Shown one piece after another: positions 33,309 through 42,184 of a DNA stretch of 47,923 nt. Source of the DNA: Oscillospiraceae bacterium (GTDB lineage: Bacteria; Bacillota; Clostridia; Oscillospirales; Oscillospiraceae). The notes under the pieces are model-generated. The model did no database searches and was not told the DNA's origin. It worked only from the letters and a program-made list of their open reading frames with translations. A program made the position numbers and the translations under genes. Every line of letters begins with the position of its first letter. The stretch's first letter is position 1. Location of the stretch: positions 1 through 47,923 of the forward strand of contig SVKR01000153.1 of NCBI GenBank assembly GCA_015068365.1, read 5' to 3'.

Positions 33309-34349
33309 ATGAGCATCAATTTTTCCGACGACAATTTTGACCAGGTCATCACCTCAACCACCATTCTGCCCGAGGACAGCAACGAAATTTCCCTGCGCCC
33401 GCGCTATCTGAACGAATATGCCGGCCAGGAAAAGGCCAAGGAAAACCTGCGCGTGTTTATCGAAGCGGCAAAGCTTCGCAATGAGCCGCTGGACCATGTG
33501 CTGCTCTACGGCCCACCGGGCCTCGGCAAAACGACGCTGGCTTCCGTTATCGCAAACGAGATGGGCGTCAACATGCGCATCACCTCCGGCCCGGCCATCG
33601 AAAAAGCCGGAGATCTGGCGGCGCTGCTGACGAATCTGCAGGAAAACGACATCCTCTTCGTCGACGAGATCCACCGCCTCAACCGGCAGGTGGAGGAGAT
33701 CCTCTATCCCGCGATGGAGGATTACGCCATCGACATCATCCTGGGCAAAGGCCCCTCCGCCAACTCGATTCGTCTGGACCTGCCGCGCTTTACGCTCATC
33801 GGCGCCACCACGCGCTCCGGCCAGCTGACCGCTCCGCTGCGCGACCGCTTCGGCGTTACGCTGCGTCTGGAGCTTTACACCCCGGAGGAGCTGCAGCGCA
33901 TCATCATGCGCTCCGCCGGGATCCTCGGCATCGACATTGAGCCGGACGGCGCGCGGGAGATCGCCGGGCGCAGCAGGGGGACTCCCCGAATCGCCAACCG
34001 CATGCTGCGCCGCGTCCGCGATTTTGCCCAGGTGCGCGCAGACGGCGTGATCACCAAACCCGTGGCGGATGCGGCGCTGACCCGGCTGGAGGTGGACTAT
34101 CTCGGCCTGGACGCGCTGGACCGCCGTATGCTGCGCAGCATCATCGAGTTTTATAACGGCGGCCCGGTCGGCCTGGAAACCCTGGCAGCCACCATCAATG
34201 AAGAGGCCATCACGCTGGAAGACGTGTACGAGCCTTATCTTTTGCAGCAGGGCTTTTTGACGAGGACACCGCGCGGGCGCTGCGTGACGATGAAGGCCTA
34301 TGAGCATCTGGGCATTCCGTTCAACGGCCAAAGCCAGCTGGAGCTGTAA
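33309..34349 (+). CDS. ruvB: Holliday junction DNA helicase subunit RuvB
   Basis: 346 residues. AAA+ motor for branch migration. Typical start [18 protein letters not shown], Walker [10 protein letters not shown], Walker [12 protein letters not shown], sensor 1 [19 protein letters not shown], arginine finger region and a C-terminal winged helix ([15 protein letters not shown]). 13 bases after ruvA with AGAGGGGA as SD. Confidence 0.98.
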   Translation: MSINFSDDNFDQVITSTTILPEDSNEISLRPRYLNEYAGQEKAKENLRVFIEAAKLRNEPLDHVLLYGPPGLGKTTLASVIANEMGVNMRITSGPAIEKAGDLAALLTNLQENDILFVDEIHRLNRQVEEILYPAMEDYAIDIILGKGPSANSIRLDLPRFTLIGATTRSGQLTAPLRDRFGVTLRLELYTPEELQRIIMRSAGILGIDIEPDGAREIAGRSRGTPRIANRMLRRVRDFAQVRADGVITKPVADAALTRLEVDYLGLDALDRRMLRSIIEFYNGGPVGLETLAATINEEAITLEDVYEPYLLQQGFLTRTPRGRCVTMKAYEHLGIPFNGQSQLEL

Positions 34350-34404
34350 AAGAGCCGTACTCCGCAGTACAAAATGCCCAAGAATAATAATTTTTGTCCA
34401 ATCC

Positions 34405-34433
34405 TTGACATTTTTATTTCCTGCGCTTATAAT
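34405..34433 (+). promoter_or_regulatory. Consensus SigA promoter for the SigH-like sigma factor
   Basis: TTGACA at 34405-34410 and TATAAT at 34428-34433 with 17 bases between: a perfect match to consensus and the strongest promoter in the window. Nothing operator-like was seen around it. Confidence 0.9.
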
Positions 34434-34462
34434 AATTTTGTTTCATGAGAGGGGAGCTATGG

Positions 34463-35071
34463 TTGCCCGATTATCCTGCTTTATCTGATCTGCAACTGCA
34501 AGCGCGCTGCCTCGGCGGCGACACTGCCGCTGAAAACGCGCTGGTGCTGCGTTACCGGCGCCTTGTGGAAGCCTGCATCCGCCCGTATTTTCTCGCCGGC
34601 GGCGACAGTGAAGACCTTTTGCAGGAGGGAATGATCGGCCTTCTCTCCGCGATCCGTGAATACGATCCCGACGGTGGTTCCTCATTCCGCTCTTTTGCAG
34701 AGCTTTGTATCCGGCACAGAGTCATCAGCGCTGCCCGCAGCGCCTCCCGGCGCAAACACGCTCCGCTGAATGACGGCTTGTCTTTGGAACAACTCCAATC
34801 CGGTGAAGCGCAGCAGATTCTGGAGCGCGCGTCTGCCCCCAGCGCAGAAGAACTTGTGATCGAAAAAACCTGGGCAGATGATTTCATCGCAGCGAATTCC
34901 CATATTCTATCCCCATTGGAAGCCCGGATCCTGACAGACTATCTCGATGGCCTTTCCTACGCGGAGATCGCGCAGCGCACTGACCGGTCTGAAAAATCCA
35001 TCGACAACGCCATCCAGCGCATCCGCAGAAAGATGGCGCGGCTTCACCCCACACCCGGCGACCTCAGCTGA
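34463..35071 (+). CDS. Sigma-70 family sigma factor, SigH-like
   Basis: 202 residues. Region 2 carries LVLRYRRLVEACIRPYFLAGGDSEDLLQEGMIGLLSAIREYDPDG and FRSFAELCIRHRVISA, the wording of the Spo0H/SigH group. The C-terminal region 4 has LDGLSYAEIAQRTDRSEKSIDNAIQRIRRK. SigH drives early sporulation and stationary-phase genes. Start: TTG at 34463 lies 6 bases after GGGGAG; the in-frame ATG at 34445 is upstream of this SD. Whether this is the main SigH or a paralogue cannot be told from the window. Confidence 0.85.
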   Translation: MPDYPALSDLQLQARCLGGDTAAENALVLRYRRLVEACIRPYFLAGGDSEDLLQEGMIGLLSAIREYDPDGGSSFRSFAELCIRHRVISAARSASRRKHAPLNDGLSLEQLQSGEAQQILERASAPSAEELVIEKTWADDFIAANSHILSPLEARILTDYLDGLSYAEIAQRTDRSEKSIDNAIQRIRRKMARLHPTPGDLS

Positions 35072-35131
35072 CAGGATCAGCTGGCGCAAATATTACAGCC
35101 CCAAAGGCAAGATTCAAAGAGAGGATTCAAA

Positions 35132-35410
35132 ATGTACGAAGACAAGACCTTAGTTTGCAAAGAGTGCGGCAATGAGTTCGTATTCACCGCCGGCGAGCAG
35201 GAGTTCTACGCAGAGCGCGGCTTCCAGAATGAGCCCCAGCGCTGCAAGGCCTGCCGCGATGCCCGCAAGAACGCTGCCCGTGGTCCTCGTGAGTTCTTCA
35301 CTGCCACCTGCGCTGCCTGCGGCGGCGAGGCCCGTGTGCCCTTCCAGCCCAGAGACGATCGCCCTGTGTACTGCAGCGATTGCTTTGCAAAGATGAAGGC
35401 CGCGGAGTAA
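35132..35410 (+). CDS. Small zinc-ribbon protein (four CxxC motifs)
   Basis: 92 residues, with paired zinc knuckles CKECG and CKACR in the N-terminal half and CAACGG and CSDC in the C-terminal half, so probably two zinc ions. The middle (EQEFYAERGF) matches the probable-zinc-ribbon (zf-trcl-like) type. Codon use is strongly biased to a few preferred codons, a sign of high expression. Function unknown; possibly nucleic-acid binding. No clear promoter of its own, so it may be read from the sigma-factor promoter. Confidence 0.85.
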   Translation: MYEDKTLVCKECGNEFVFTAGEQEFYAERGFQNEPQRCKACRDARKNAARGPREFFTATCAACGGEARVPFQPRDDRPVYCSDCFAKMKAAE

Positions 35411-35429
35411 TGCTCCAATAGCAAAGAAG

Positions 35430-35462
35430 GCGTCGGCGCACAAGGTGCGCCGATGCTTTTTT
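35430..35462 (+). terminator. Rho-independent terminator after the zinc-ribbon gene
   Basis: Stem GCGTCGGCGCAC with its near-perfect complement, 3-base loop, then six T residues. Confidence 0.9.
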
Positions 35463-35477
35463 GTTCGGATTTTTCTG

Positions 35478-35505
35478 TTGATTTTTAAGGAATAATAGAT
35501 ATAAT
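35478..35505 (+). promoter_or_regulatory. SigA-type promoter for the DUF1858 gene
   Basis: TTGATT at 35478-35483 and TATAAT at 35500-35505 with a 16-base spacer. Confidence 0.6.
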
Positions 35506-35536
35506 AATAGTGCAACTAGAAATGGAGGTCACGCAA

Positions 35537-35743
35537 ATGTTTGAAATCACAAAAGACACCGTCATTTCCGATATCCTCATGAACGCACCTGACACTGCGC
35601 CGATGTTCCTTGAGATCGGGATGCATTGCCTGGGCTGCGCGTTTGCTACGGGCGAGAACGTGGAAGAAGCCTGCAACGCCCACGGCGTTGAGGTGGAGCC
35701 GTTTCTGAACCGCCTGAACGCATTTATCGCACAGCAGGGCTAA
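35537..35743 (+). CDS. DUF1858-domain protein
   Basis: 68 residues made of one DUF1858 domain: TKDTVISDILMNAPDTAPMFLEIGMHCLGCAFATGENVEEAC. The two Cys in HCLGC are conserved and probably redox-active or metal/cluster-binding; related domains occur in hybrid-cluster and iron-sulfur repair proteins. Start ATG at 35537 after GGAGGTC. Stand-alone single-domain form. Confidence 0.9.
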   Translation: MFEITKDTVISDILMNAPDTAPMFLEIGMHCLGCAFATGENVEEACNAHGVEVEPFLNRLNAFIAQQG

Positions 35744-35764
35744 ACCGCTCATCAGAGCATGATT

Positions 35765-35813
35765 TGGCGGGGCACTTGAAGCGAGCATTCGCTTTGACGG
35801 CCCCGCCATTTTC
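35765..35813 (+). terminator. Compound hairpin terminator after the DUF1858 gene
   Basis: Outer stem GGCGGGGC with GCCCCGCC, inner stem AAGCGA with TCGCTT, then TTTTC. It ends 18 bases before the next start. Confidence 0.75.
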
Positions 35814-35830
35814 TCACGGAGGTGACAAAC

Positions 35831-36514
35831 GTGCAGCTATCCAGCCGCTTGCAGCGGATCGCGGATTTCATTCCGCACGGCGATCGCATTATCGACGTGG
35901 GCACAGACCACGCCTACATCCCGATCGATCTGTTGCTGAAGGACCCGGCGGCGCGCGCGATCGCGACGGACATCCGCCCCGGCCCGCTGCACCGCGCCCG
36001 GTCTGATGCGGAAAAATACGGCGTATCTGACCGGCTGACGCTGCTGGAGTGCGACGGGCTCTCCCTTTGCAGGCCGTCTGACTGCGACACGGTGATTCTG
36101 GCCGGTATGGGCGGCGAGACAATGATCGGCATTTTATCGGCAGCGCCGTGGACAAAGGAAAAGAATCTGATATTGCAGCCGCAGACAAAGCAGGATGAGC
36201 TGCGCGCCTGGCTTGCCGGTGCAGGCTTCACCATACGGGATGCCGCGCTCGTGCACGATACCGGGCACATCTACATGGTCTGGGATGTGGAGAGAGGGGA
36301 GATGCCGCCCTGGCGCGGCGTGGACAGCGCGCTTCTGGCGCGGCGCGACCCGCTTTTGAAGCCCTTTCTGGAGGATCAGATCAAGCGATGCAGAAAGCGT
36401 CTGAACGGCTTGCAGAAGGCGGCAACGCAGGATGAGGCGGGCATCGCAGCGCTGCGAGAGCAGCTTGCGGCCCTGGAGGAGATCCATCGGGAGGTTGAGA
36501 CATGGCAAGTGTAA
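35831..36514 (+). CDS. trmK: tRNA (adenine(22)-N1)-methyltransferase TrmK
   Basis: 227 residues. SAM-dependent methylation of A22 in tRNA. SAM-binding motif IIDVGTDHAYIPI, acidic ATDIRPGPL, and the family motif ILAGMGGETMIGIL. A C-terminal helical tail (about residues 180-227) is typical. The GTG at 35831 is chosen since GGAGGTG ends 6 bases before it; another GTG at 35822 lies inside this SD. Overlaps the Nif3-like gene by 13 bases, a common pairing in Gram-positives. Confidence 0.93.
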   Translation: MQLSSRLQRIADFIPHGDRIIDVGTDHAYIPIDLLLKDPAARAIATDIRPGPLHRARSDAEKYGVSDRLTLLECDGLSLCRPSDCDTVILAGMGGETMIGILSAAPWTKEKNLILQPQTKQDELRAWLAGAGFTIRDAALVHDTGHIYMVWDVERGEMPPWRGVDSALLARRDPLLKPFLEDQIKRCRKRLNGLQKAATQDEAGIAALREQLAALEEIHREVETWQV

Positions 36515-37296
36515 AGGAAATACAGGACAGGCTTTTTGAGAAGATCCCCGGTTATATGAAGCTGGATTTTGACAATGTGGGAATGCTGGCCGGCTTTTGC
36601 GGAATGGAGGTCACCTCCGCCGTCGTCGCCCTGGACATTACCGACGCCGTGATCGAAGAGGCCATTGCCTGCGGCGCACAGCTCATCGTGTCGCATCATC
36701 CGCTGATTTTTGAGCCGATGAAGCGTGTGACGGACGACGACATCAAGGGCCGGAAGATAATCCGCATGATCCAAAACGGCCTGTCCGGCATCTGCATGCA
36801 TACGAACCTGGACGCTGCAGAGGGCGGCGTCAACGATTGTCTGATGGCGGCGCTGGGCGCGCGCGTCACCGGATTGCTCTCACCCCACGGCACCCATCCG
36901 GACGGGACACCCTTCGGCATCAGCCGCATCGGCGAACTCCCCGCGCCGGTGGATTTTGACGACTTTCTGGCCAGGACAAAGCAGCGGCTGCACGTCTCCG
37001 CGCTGCGCTATGTGTCCGGCGGCAGGCAGGTGCAGCGCATCGCATGCTGCGGCGGTGCCGGCGGCAGCGACATGCGCAAGGCGGTGGAAGCCGGCTGCGA
37101 CACCTATGTGACAGCCGATCTGAAATATGACCACTTTTTAGACGCCCGAGATTTCGGGCTGAACCTCATTGACGCGGATCATTTCTGCACAGAAAACGTC
37201 GTTGTGCCCCGTCTGAGGCAGCTTCTGCTGGAGATCGACCCGGCGCTGACTGTGAAGATCTCAGGCGTGCACAAGCAGACGGTCTGCTTCTATTGA
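36502..37296 (+). CDS. Nif3-like dinuclear metal-centre protein (YqfO family)
   Basis: 264 residues, the single-domain Nif3 form without the middle insertion. Metal ligands visible in IVSHHPLIFEP, MHTNLDAAEGGVND and the C-terminal DADHFCTENVVV. Forms a hexameric ring with two metals per subunit; the physiological role is still unclear. SD GGAGG lies inside trmK. Confidence 0.93.
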   Translation: MASVKEIQDRLFEKIPGYMKLDFDNVGMLAGFCGMEVTSAVVALDITDAVIEEAIACGAQLIVSHHPLIFEPMKRVTDDDIKGRKIIRMIQNGLSGICMHTNLDAAEGGVNDCLMAALGARVTGLLSPHGTHPDGTPFGISRIGELPAPVDFDDFLARTKQRLHVSALRYVSGGRQVQRIACCGGAGGSDMRKAVEAGCDTYVTADLKYDHFLDARDFGLNLIDADHFCTENVVVPRLRQLLLEIDPALTVKISGVHKQTVCFY

Positions 37297-37312
37297 TATG
37301 TTAATTGCCAAG

Positions 37313-37346
37313 ACCGCCGGACGCGAGATGCGTCCGGCGGTGTTTT
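37313..37346 (+). terminator. Rho-independent terminator after the Nif3-like gene
   Basis: 12-bp perfect stem (ACCGCCGGACGC and complement), 5-base loop, then GTTTTGCTTT. Confidence 0.88.
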
Positions 37347-37370
37347 GCTTTCATAAAGCAGGGCTAACGG

Positions 37371-37397
37371 TCATATTCTTGTACAAACATCGTAAAT
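37371..37397 (+). promoter_or_regulatory. Possible SigE-type promoter of spoIVA
   Basis: TCATATT at 37371-37377 fits the SigE -35; CGTAAAT 13 bases later fits the -10 only partly. spoIVA is a mother-cell SigE gene in model spore-formers. Confidence 0.4.
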
Positions 37398-37422
37398 CAG
37401 CGAAAACGGAGAGTGAAGCAAT

Positions 37423-38901
37423 ATGATTGAAAGCTCGGTTTATCAGCAGATCGCCGCGCGCTGCGGCGGCAAATTCTACATCGGCGTTGTCGGCCCGGTG
37501 CGCACCGGGAAATCCACCTTTATCAAGCGGTTCATGGAGACAATGGTGCTCCCGGCCATGCAGGACCCCTATGCGCTGGAACGGGCGAGGGATGAGCTGC
37601 CCCAAAGCGGCTCCGGCAAGACCATCACGACCGCGGAGCCGAAATTCGTCCCGGAGAATGCGGCCTGCATCACGCTGGACAACGGCGTATCCTGCGCCGT
37701 GCGGATGGTTGACTGTGTCGGCTATCTGGTTCCTGGCGCTGTCGGCAGTATGGAGGACGGGGCAGAGCGCATGGTCATGACCCCATGGTTTGACGAGGCC
37801 ATCCCCATGTCCCAGGCGGCGGAGGAGGGGACCTATCGTGTCATCACCGAGCACTCCACCATCGGCATTCTTGTGACGACGGACGGCAGCATCTGCGGCA
37901 TCGCGCGAGAGGACTATGTCCTGGCGGAAGAGCGCGCGGCACGGGAACTCCAGCAGGTCGGAAAGCCCTTTGTCATCCTGCTCAATTCTACGGATCCGGC
38001 AGGGGAGGCGGCGCAGGCGCTGGCAGCGGAGATCGGCGAAAAGTACCACACGCTCTGCCTGGCGCTGAACTGCCTGGAGCTGGACGAGGGCGGCGTGCAG
38101 GCGGTGCTCAACGCGCTGCTGCGGGAATTTCCGGTCACACAGTTCCGCATGTTTCTTCCCGCCTGGTCCGAGGCACTGGGGGAGGACAGCGAGGAGCGCG
38201 CAGCGCTGTTTTCCACGCTGCAATCTGCCGCGGAGGGCGCCCGGCGCCTTGCCGACATCGGCGAAATGGCGGCAGCGCTGCGGGAGAATGAGATGATCGA
38301 AGCGGTAGATGTTTCCGACACCGATCTGGCTACCGGTACTGTCAATGTCAAAATCGCGCTGCCGAAACGGATGTACTATGACATTATCAGCAAGCAGTCC
38401 GGTTTCCCGATCCAAAATGACAGGGAACTGATGCTGCTGCTCCGCTCGGTCAGCGGTCTGAAGGAGGAATACGAGCGCGTACACGAAGCCCTGGAAAGCG
38501 TGCGCCGGACCGGCTACGGCATCGTAATGCCCACCATGGAGGAGATGCTGCTGGAAGAGCCGCAGATCGTACGCCAGGGCGGGCGCTACGGCGTCCGGCT
38601 GAAAGCCAGCGCACCTTCCATCCACATGATCCAGGCCAACATCGAAACCGAGGTCTCGCCCGCCATCGGCGGGGAAAAAGCCTCGGAGGAGGTGATCAAC
38701 TTCCTGCTGGAGGGCTATGACGGCGATATCAACCGCATCTGGGAATCCAACATTTTCGGCAAGCCCCTCAACGACATTGCAGCCGAGGGCCTGAGCAACA
38801 AGATCCGTGCCATGCCGGATGACGCCCAGGGCAAGCTGCGCACGACCATCCAGCGCATCATCAACGAGGGAAGCGGCGGTCTGATTTGCATTCTGCTGTG
38901 A
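37423..38901 (+). CDS. spoIVA: Stage IV sporulation protein A
   Basis: 492 residues, matching the family length. ATPase that polymerises on the outer forespore membrane as the base of the spore coat. Walker A GPVRTGKSTF at residues 22-31, sensor threonine/aspartate region DNGVSCAVRMVDCVGYLVPGA, and the C-terminal GGLICILL end that anchors to the membrane-bound SpoVM. Only endospore formers have it, so the organism very likely sporulates or recently did. The amidase gene overlaps its stop. Confidence 0.98.
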   Translation: MIESSVYQQIAARCGGKFYIGVVGPVRTGKSTFIKRFMETMVLPAMQDPYALERARDELPQSGSGKTITTAEPKFVPENAACITLDNGVSCAVRMVDCVGYLVPGAVGSMEDGAERMVMTPWFDEAIPMSQAAEEGTYRVITEHSTIGILVTTDGSICGIAREDYVLAEERAARELQQVGKPFVILLNSTDPAGEAAQALAAEIGEKYHTLCLALNCLELDEGGVQAVLNALLREFPVTQFRMFLPAWSEALGEDSEERAALFSTLQSAAEGARRLADIGEMAAALRENEMIEAVDVSDTDLATGTVNVKIALPKRMYYDIISKQSGFPIQNDRELMLLLRSVSGLKEEYERVHEALESVRRTGYGIVMPTMEEMLLEEPQIVRQGGRYGVRLKASAPSIHMIQANIETEVSPAIGGEKASEEVINFLLEGYDGDINRIWESNIFGKPLNDIAAEGLSNKIRAMPDDAQGKLRTTIQRIINEGSGGLICILL

Positions 38902-39629
38902 GCGTTCTGCGAAAAAACCGGGGGGCGATCGCAATGATTGCCTTGCTTTTTGCGGCAGTGACTGCGATAATACTATCAAACAGTGCCCGGCGTGCCGTCC
39001 CGGCCGCGGCGATGGAGCCCTGCGCGCCCACCCTGGTCATCGATCCCGGTCACGGCGGGCTGGACGGCGGCGCCGTGACGGCAGACGGCACCACGGAAAG
39101 CAGCATCAATCTGGCGATCGCCCTGCGCCTGCGGGATCTCTGCCGCGTTTTCGGCGTTTCCTGCCTCATGACGCGCAGCACGCAGGAGCTGCCTTATCCG
39201 CCGGAAACGGAGAGCATCCGCGCCAAAAAGGTCTGGGACCAGCAGCAACGGGCCGAACTGCTTGCCCGGCAGCAAAACCCGGTGTTTCTCAGCATCCATC
39301 AAAACTTCTATCCGGACCCCAGACCAAGCGGCACACAGGTGCTGTATGGAGCGGCGGAGGGTTCACAGGACTTCGGCGTTATCGCGCACGACAATCTGCT
39401 GCGCTGGCTCTGTCCGGACAGCAGGCGTGTGCCGGTGCAGGCCTCCGATTCGATTTTCCTCATGAAGCAGGCAAGCTGTCCTGCGGTTCTGGTCGAATGC
39501 GGCTTTCTGTCGAATCCGGCCGAGGCGCAGAAGCTTGCCGCAGGCGACTATCAAACCCGCGTCGCCGCGATCCTGCTTGCTTCATACCGGCAATTCATCC
39601 CGCCGTCCGGCGATTCACAAAAGCAATGA
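38898..39629 (+). CDS. N-acetylmuramoyl-L-alanine amidase, CwlD-like
   Basis: 243 residues. N-terminal helix (about 14-32) as signal anchor, then an Amidase_3 domain: zinc ligands His in VIDPGHGGLDGGA, Glu in TTESSINLAIAL and His in LSIHQNFYPD, catalytic Glu in VLVECGFLSNPAEA. CwlD makes muramic-delta-lactam in spore cortex. The GTG at 38898 overlaps the spoIVA stop (GTGA); TTG at 38886 is a possible longer start. The spoIVA neighbour supports a sporulation role. Confidence 0.88.
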   Translation: MSVLRKNRGAIAMIALLFAAVTAIILSNSARRAVPAAAMEPCAPTLVIDPGHGGLDGGAVTADGTTESSINLAIALRLRDLCRVFGVSCLMTRSTQELPYPPETESIRAKKVWDQQQRAELLARQQNPVFLSIHQNFYPDPRPSGTQVLYGAAEGSQDFGVIAHDNLLRWLCPDSRRVPVQASDSIFLMKQASCPAVLVECGFLSNPAEAQKLAAGDYQTRVAAILLASYRQFIPPSGDSQKQ

Positions 39630-39653
39630 CGTCACTCCCCGGAGGAATGCACT

Positions 39654-41018
39654 ATGAAAGAGAAAACCATCTATTACTGCACCGAATGCGGCAACGAAAC
39701 AGGGAAGTGGTTCGGCCAGTGTCCGGCCTGCGGCCAGTGGAACACACTGACAGAGGCCCCTTCCGCAAGTCAGACGAAGAGCAAGGCCGGGGCGGTGAAG
39801 GCCGGCGCCGCCGCACTGCGCAACCGCCCCCACCGCATCACCGAGCTGGACACGCAGACAGAGATCCGCTTTTCCACCGGAATGGGCGAGCTGGACCGCG
39901 TGCTGGGCGGCGGTGCGGTGATCGGGTCGCTGGTGCTGGTGGGCGGTGCGCCCGGCATCGGCAAATCCACGCTGCTGCTGCAAATTTGCGGCAACCTTCG
40001 GGACCAGACGGTGCTGTATGTGACGGGCGAGGAAAGCGCCCGTCAACTGAAAATGCGCGCCCAGCGCCTCGGTGTGGAGCAGGAGGAGCTTTATGTTCTG
40101 GCGGAGACAAATCTGGACCACGTTCTGGAGAACATTGAAGAGCTCAAACCCGACGTCGTGATCATCGACTCCATTCAGACGATGTTCAACGGCGATCTGA
40201 CCAGCGGACCGGGGAGCGTCAGCCAGGTAAAGGACTGCACCATGGCGCTGATGCAGTCCGCCAAGACGCAGGGCTTTACCTGCTTTGTGGTGGGCCACGT
40301 CAACAAGGAGGGCGCCATTGCCGGGCCGAAGGTGCTGGAGCACATGGTGGACTGCGTCCTGTATTTTGAGGGCGACCACGCCATGAGCTATCGCATCCTG
40401 CGCGCGGCCAAAAACCGCTTTGGCTCCACCAATGAGATCGGCGTATTTGAAATGGATGACACCGGTCTGACCGAGGTGCCGAACCCCTCGGAAATGCTCT
40501 TGTCCGGCCGTCCGAAAAACTGTCCCGGCACCTGCGTTACCTGCGTGATGGAGGGCTCGCGTCCCATTCTGGCGGAGGTGCAGGCGCTCATCGCGTCCTC
40601 CGGCTTCAACGGCGCACGCAGAAACGCCAACGGCTTTGACTATAACCGCGCCATGCTGCTTCTTGCCGTGCTGGATAAGCGCGGCGGACTGAATCTGGCC
40701 GGCTGTGACGCCTATATCAACGTCATCGGCGGACTGGAGCTGGACGAGCCGGCGGCGGACCTCGCCACCGTGCTGGCCATTGCTTCCAGCGCCAAAAACC
40801 GCGTGATCGGGCCGGACACCGCAGCCATCGGGGAAGTGGGGCTGACGGGGGAGATCCGCAGCGTCAGCGCCATGAACCAGCGCCTGACGGAGGTTGCCCG
40901 CCTTGGCTTTGCCAAATGCGTCATTCCCGCAAGGATCAAGGGAGAAATCAAGGCTCCGGCAGGCCTGGAGCTGATCGCGGTGAAAAACGTCCGGGAAGCA
41001 ATGGACGCGGTACTGTGA
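39654..41018 (+). CDS. radA: DNA repair protein RadA/Sms
   Basis: 454 residues. N-terminal C4 zinc finger (CTECGNETGKWFGQCPAC), RecA-like core with Walker A GGAPGIGKST, the RadA-specific KNRFG motif, and a C-terminal Lon-protease-like domain. It is a hexameric helicase that helps branch migration in recombination. SD GGAGG. Confidence 0.97.
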   Translation: MKEKTIYYCTECGNETGKWFGQCPACGQWNTLTEAPSASQTKSKAGAVKAGAAALRNRPHRITELDTQTEIRFSTGMGELDRVLGGGAVIGSLVLVGGAPGIGKSTLLLQICGNLRDQTVLYVTGEESARQLKMRAQRLGVEQEELYVLAETNLDHVLENIEELKPDVVIIDSIQTMFNGDLTSGPGSVSQVKDCTMALMQSAKTQGFTCFVVGHVNKEGAIAGPKVLEHMVDCVLYFEGDHAMSYRILRAAKNRFGSTNEIGVFEMDDTGLTEVPNPSEMLLSGRPKNCPGTCVTCVMEGSRPILAEVQALIASSGFNGARRNANGFDYNRAMLLLAVLDKRGGLNLAGCDAYINVIGGLELDEPAADLATVLAIASSAKNRVIGPDTAAIGEVGLTGEIRSVSAMNQRLTEVARLGFAKCVIPARIKGEIKAPAGLELIAVKNVREAMDAVL

Positions 41019-41059
41019 ATAGTTTGACAATTAATTAACTAACAGGGAAGTGCCCGGAA

Positions 41060-41542
41060 ATGCAAAACCTAACGATAAAGCAGCGTATCCTGGACAGCTT
41101 CTGCCTGCTGCTTTGCGCCGGGGCAGTCGTTTACGTGATTACAGTTTATCCGACGCTGCCGAGTAAGATTCCGACGAATTTTGCGGCAAACGGCGAAATT
41201 ACAGGATACAGCAGCAAAACTTCGCTTTTTATTCTGCTGGGTGTCATGCTGTTTATGACGGCGTCGTTTTCCGTCATGCTGCGGCTGAGAGCATTCTATC
41301 GGAATATGAATCTGCCATGGACGGTTTCAAAGGAAAAGCTGCCGCGCGTCATCAGCGTGACAAAGGATCTGCTTTGCTGGAGCAATCTGTGCGTCACCGT
41401 AGGAAACGCGACTTTATTGTATGCCTGCGCATCCGGAACTTTGTACACGGACGTGCTTTGGCTTCCATACGTGATACTGGCTGTCGTGGTCGTCTGGTTT
41501 CTATGGCGCATCCGTAAAATCTGCAAAGAACGTGATATCTGA
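41060..41542 (+). CDS. DUF1648-domain membrane protein
   Basis: 160 residues with four helices (about 12-32, 54-74, 100-122, 130-150). The loop TLPSKIPTNFAANGEITGYSSK is the DUF1648 signature, found in membrane proteins related to SdpI, the SdpC immunity protein. It ends just before a long perfect inverted repeat. An immunity-like role is possible but not shown. Confidence 0.85.
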   Translation: MQNLTIKQRILDSFCLLLCAGAVVYVITVYPTLPSKIPTNFAANGEITGYSSKTSLFILLGVMLFMTASFSVMLRLRAFYRNMNLPWTVSKEKLPRVISVTKDLLCWSNLCVTVGNATLLYACASGTLYTDVLWLPYVILAVVVVWFLWRIRKICKERDI

Positions 41543-41550
41543 CCTGGAAA

Positions 41551-41598
41551 CGCCCCTATAATTAAACAAAATTTTTATTTTGTTTAATTATAGGGGCG
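41551..41598. repeat. Perfect 22-bp inverted repeat with 4-base loop
   Basis: Left arm 41551-41572 begins CGCCCCTATAATTAA; right arm 41577-41598 is its exact complement, loop TTTT. There is no good T-run after it on the plus strand. It may act as a terminator, be a remnant of a palindromic mobile repeat, or be a binding site. The rest of this gap (41599-41692) has nothing else I recognise. Confidence 0.85.
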
Positions 41599-41692
41599 CA
41601 TGTCGTTTTGTGTGGAAATCTTTCAACATACTGTCCCCCGCGGCAGACTGCGGCATAGAATACTGCAGATGAGCGCATCGGAGGAATGATTG

Positions 41693-42175
41693 TTGAACCT
41701 GCTACCTTATCATCGGGATCTTGCAGCTGCTTATGCGCAGCACTGGGCACTTGCGCGGAACCCGGAATACTATGATTTCAGTGATTTGGGCGGTGACTGC
41801 ACAAACTTTGTCTCCCAGTGTGTCTTTGCCGGCAGCAAGCGAATGAATCCTTCGCCGGAGACCGGCTGGTACTATTACAGCCTTCAGCAACGCGCCCCTG
41901 CCTGGACATCCGTGGAGTTCTTTTATGACTTCATGCTGCGCAACCGGGGCGTCGGCCCCTACGCAGTTCTTGTCCAGCCTTCACGCGCGCAGCCCGGCGA
42001 CGTGATTCAGCTTGGCAATGATTCCGGCTTTTATCACAGTCTGCTCGTTTTGCAAAACCGCGGAAGTGAGATCTATGTCGCGGCGCACAGCGATGACGCG
42101 TTATGGCGGGCATTGTCCAGCTATTCTTATCAACGCGCACGCTGCCTCCACTTCCCTGGCGTCCGTTCTTATTAA
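41693..42175 (+). CDS. Amidase_6-like (putative peptidoglycan amidase) domain protein
   Basis: 160 residues, nearly the whole of an Amidase_6 domain: AAAYAQHWALARNPEYYDF, GGDCTNFVSQCVFAG with the catalytic-type Cys, GWYYYSLQQRAPAWTSVEFFYDF, GDVIQLG and a late HS...AAHSDD. There is no signal peptide or membrane helix, unusual if it acts on the cell wall. Start: TTG at 41693 is 8 bases after GGAGG (TTG at 41690 is 5 bases after). Confidence 0.85.
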   Translation: MNLLPYHRDLAAAYAQHWALARNPEYYDFSDLGGDCTNFVSQCVFAGSKRMNPSPETGWYYYSLQQRAPAWTSVEFFYDFMLRNRGVGPYAVLVQPSRAQPGDVIQLGNDSGFYHSLLVLQNRGSEIYVAAHSDDALWRALSSYSYQRARCLHFPGVRSY

Positions 42176-42184
42176 CATATTAAT

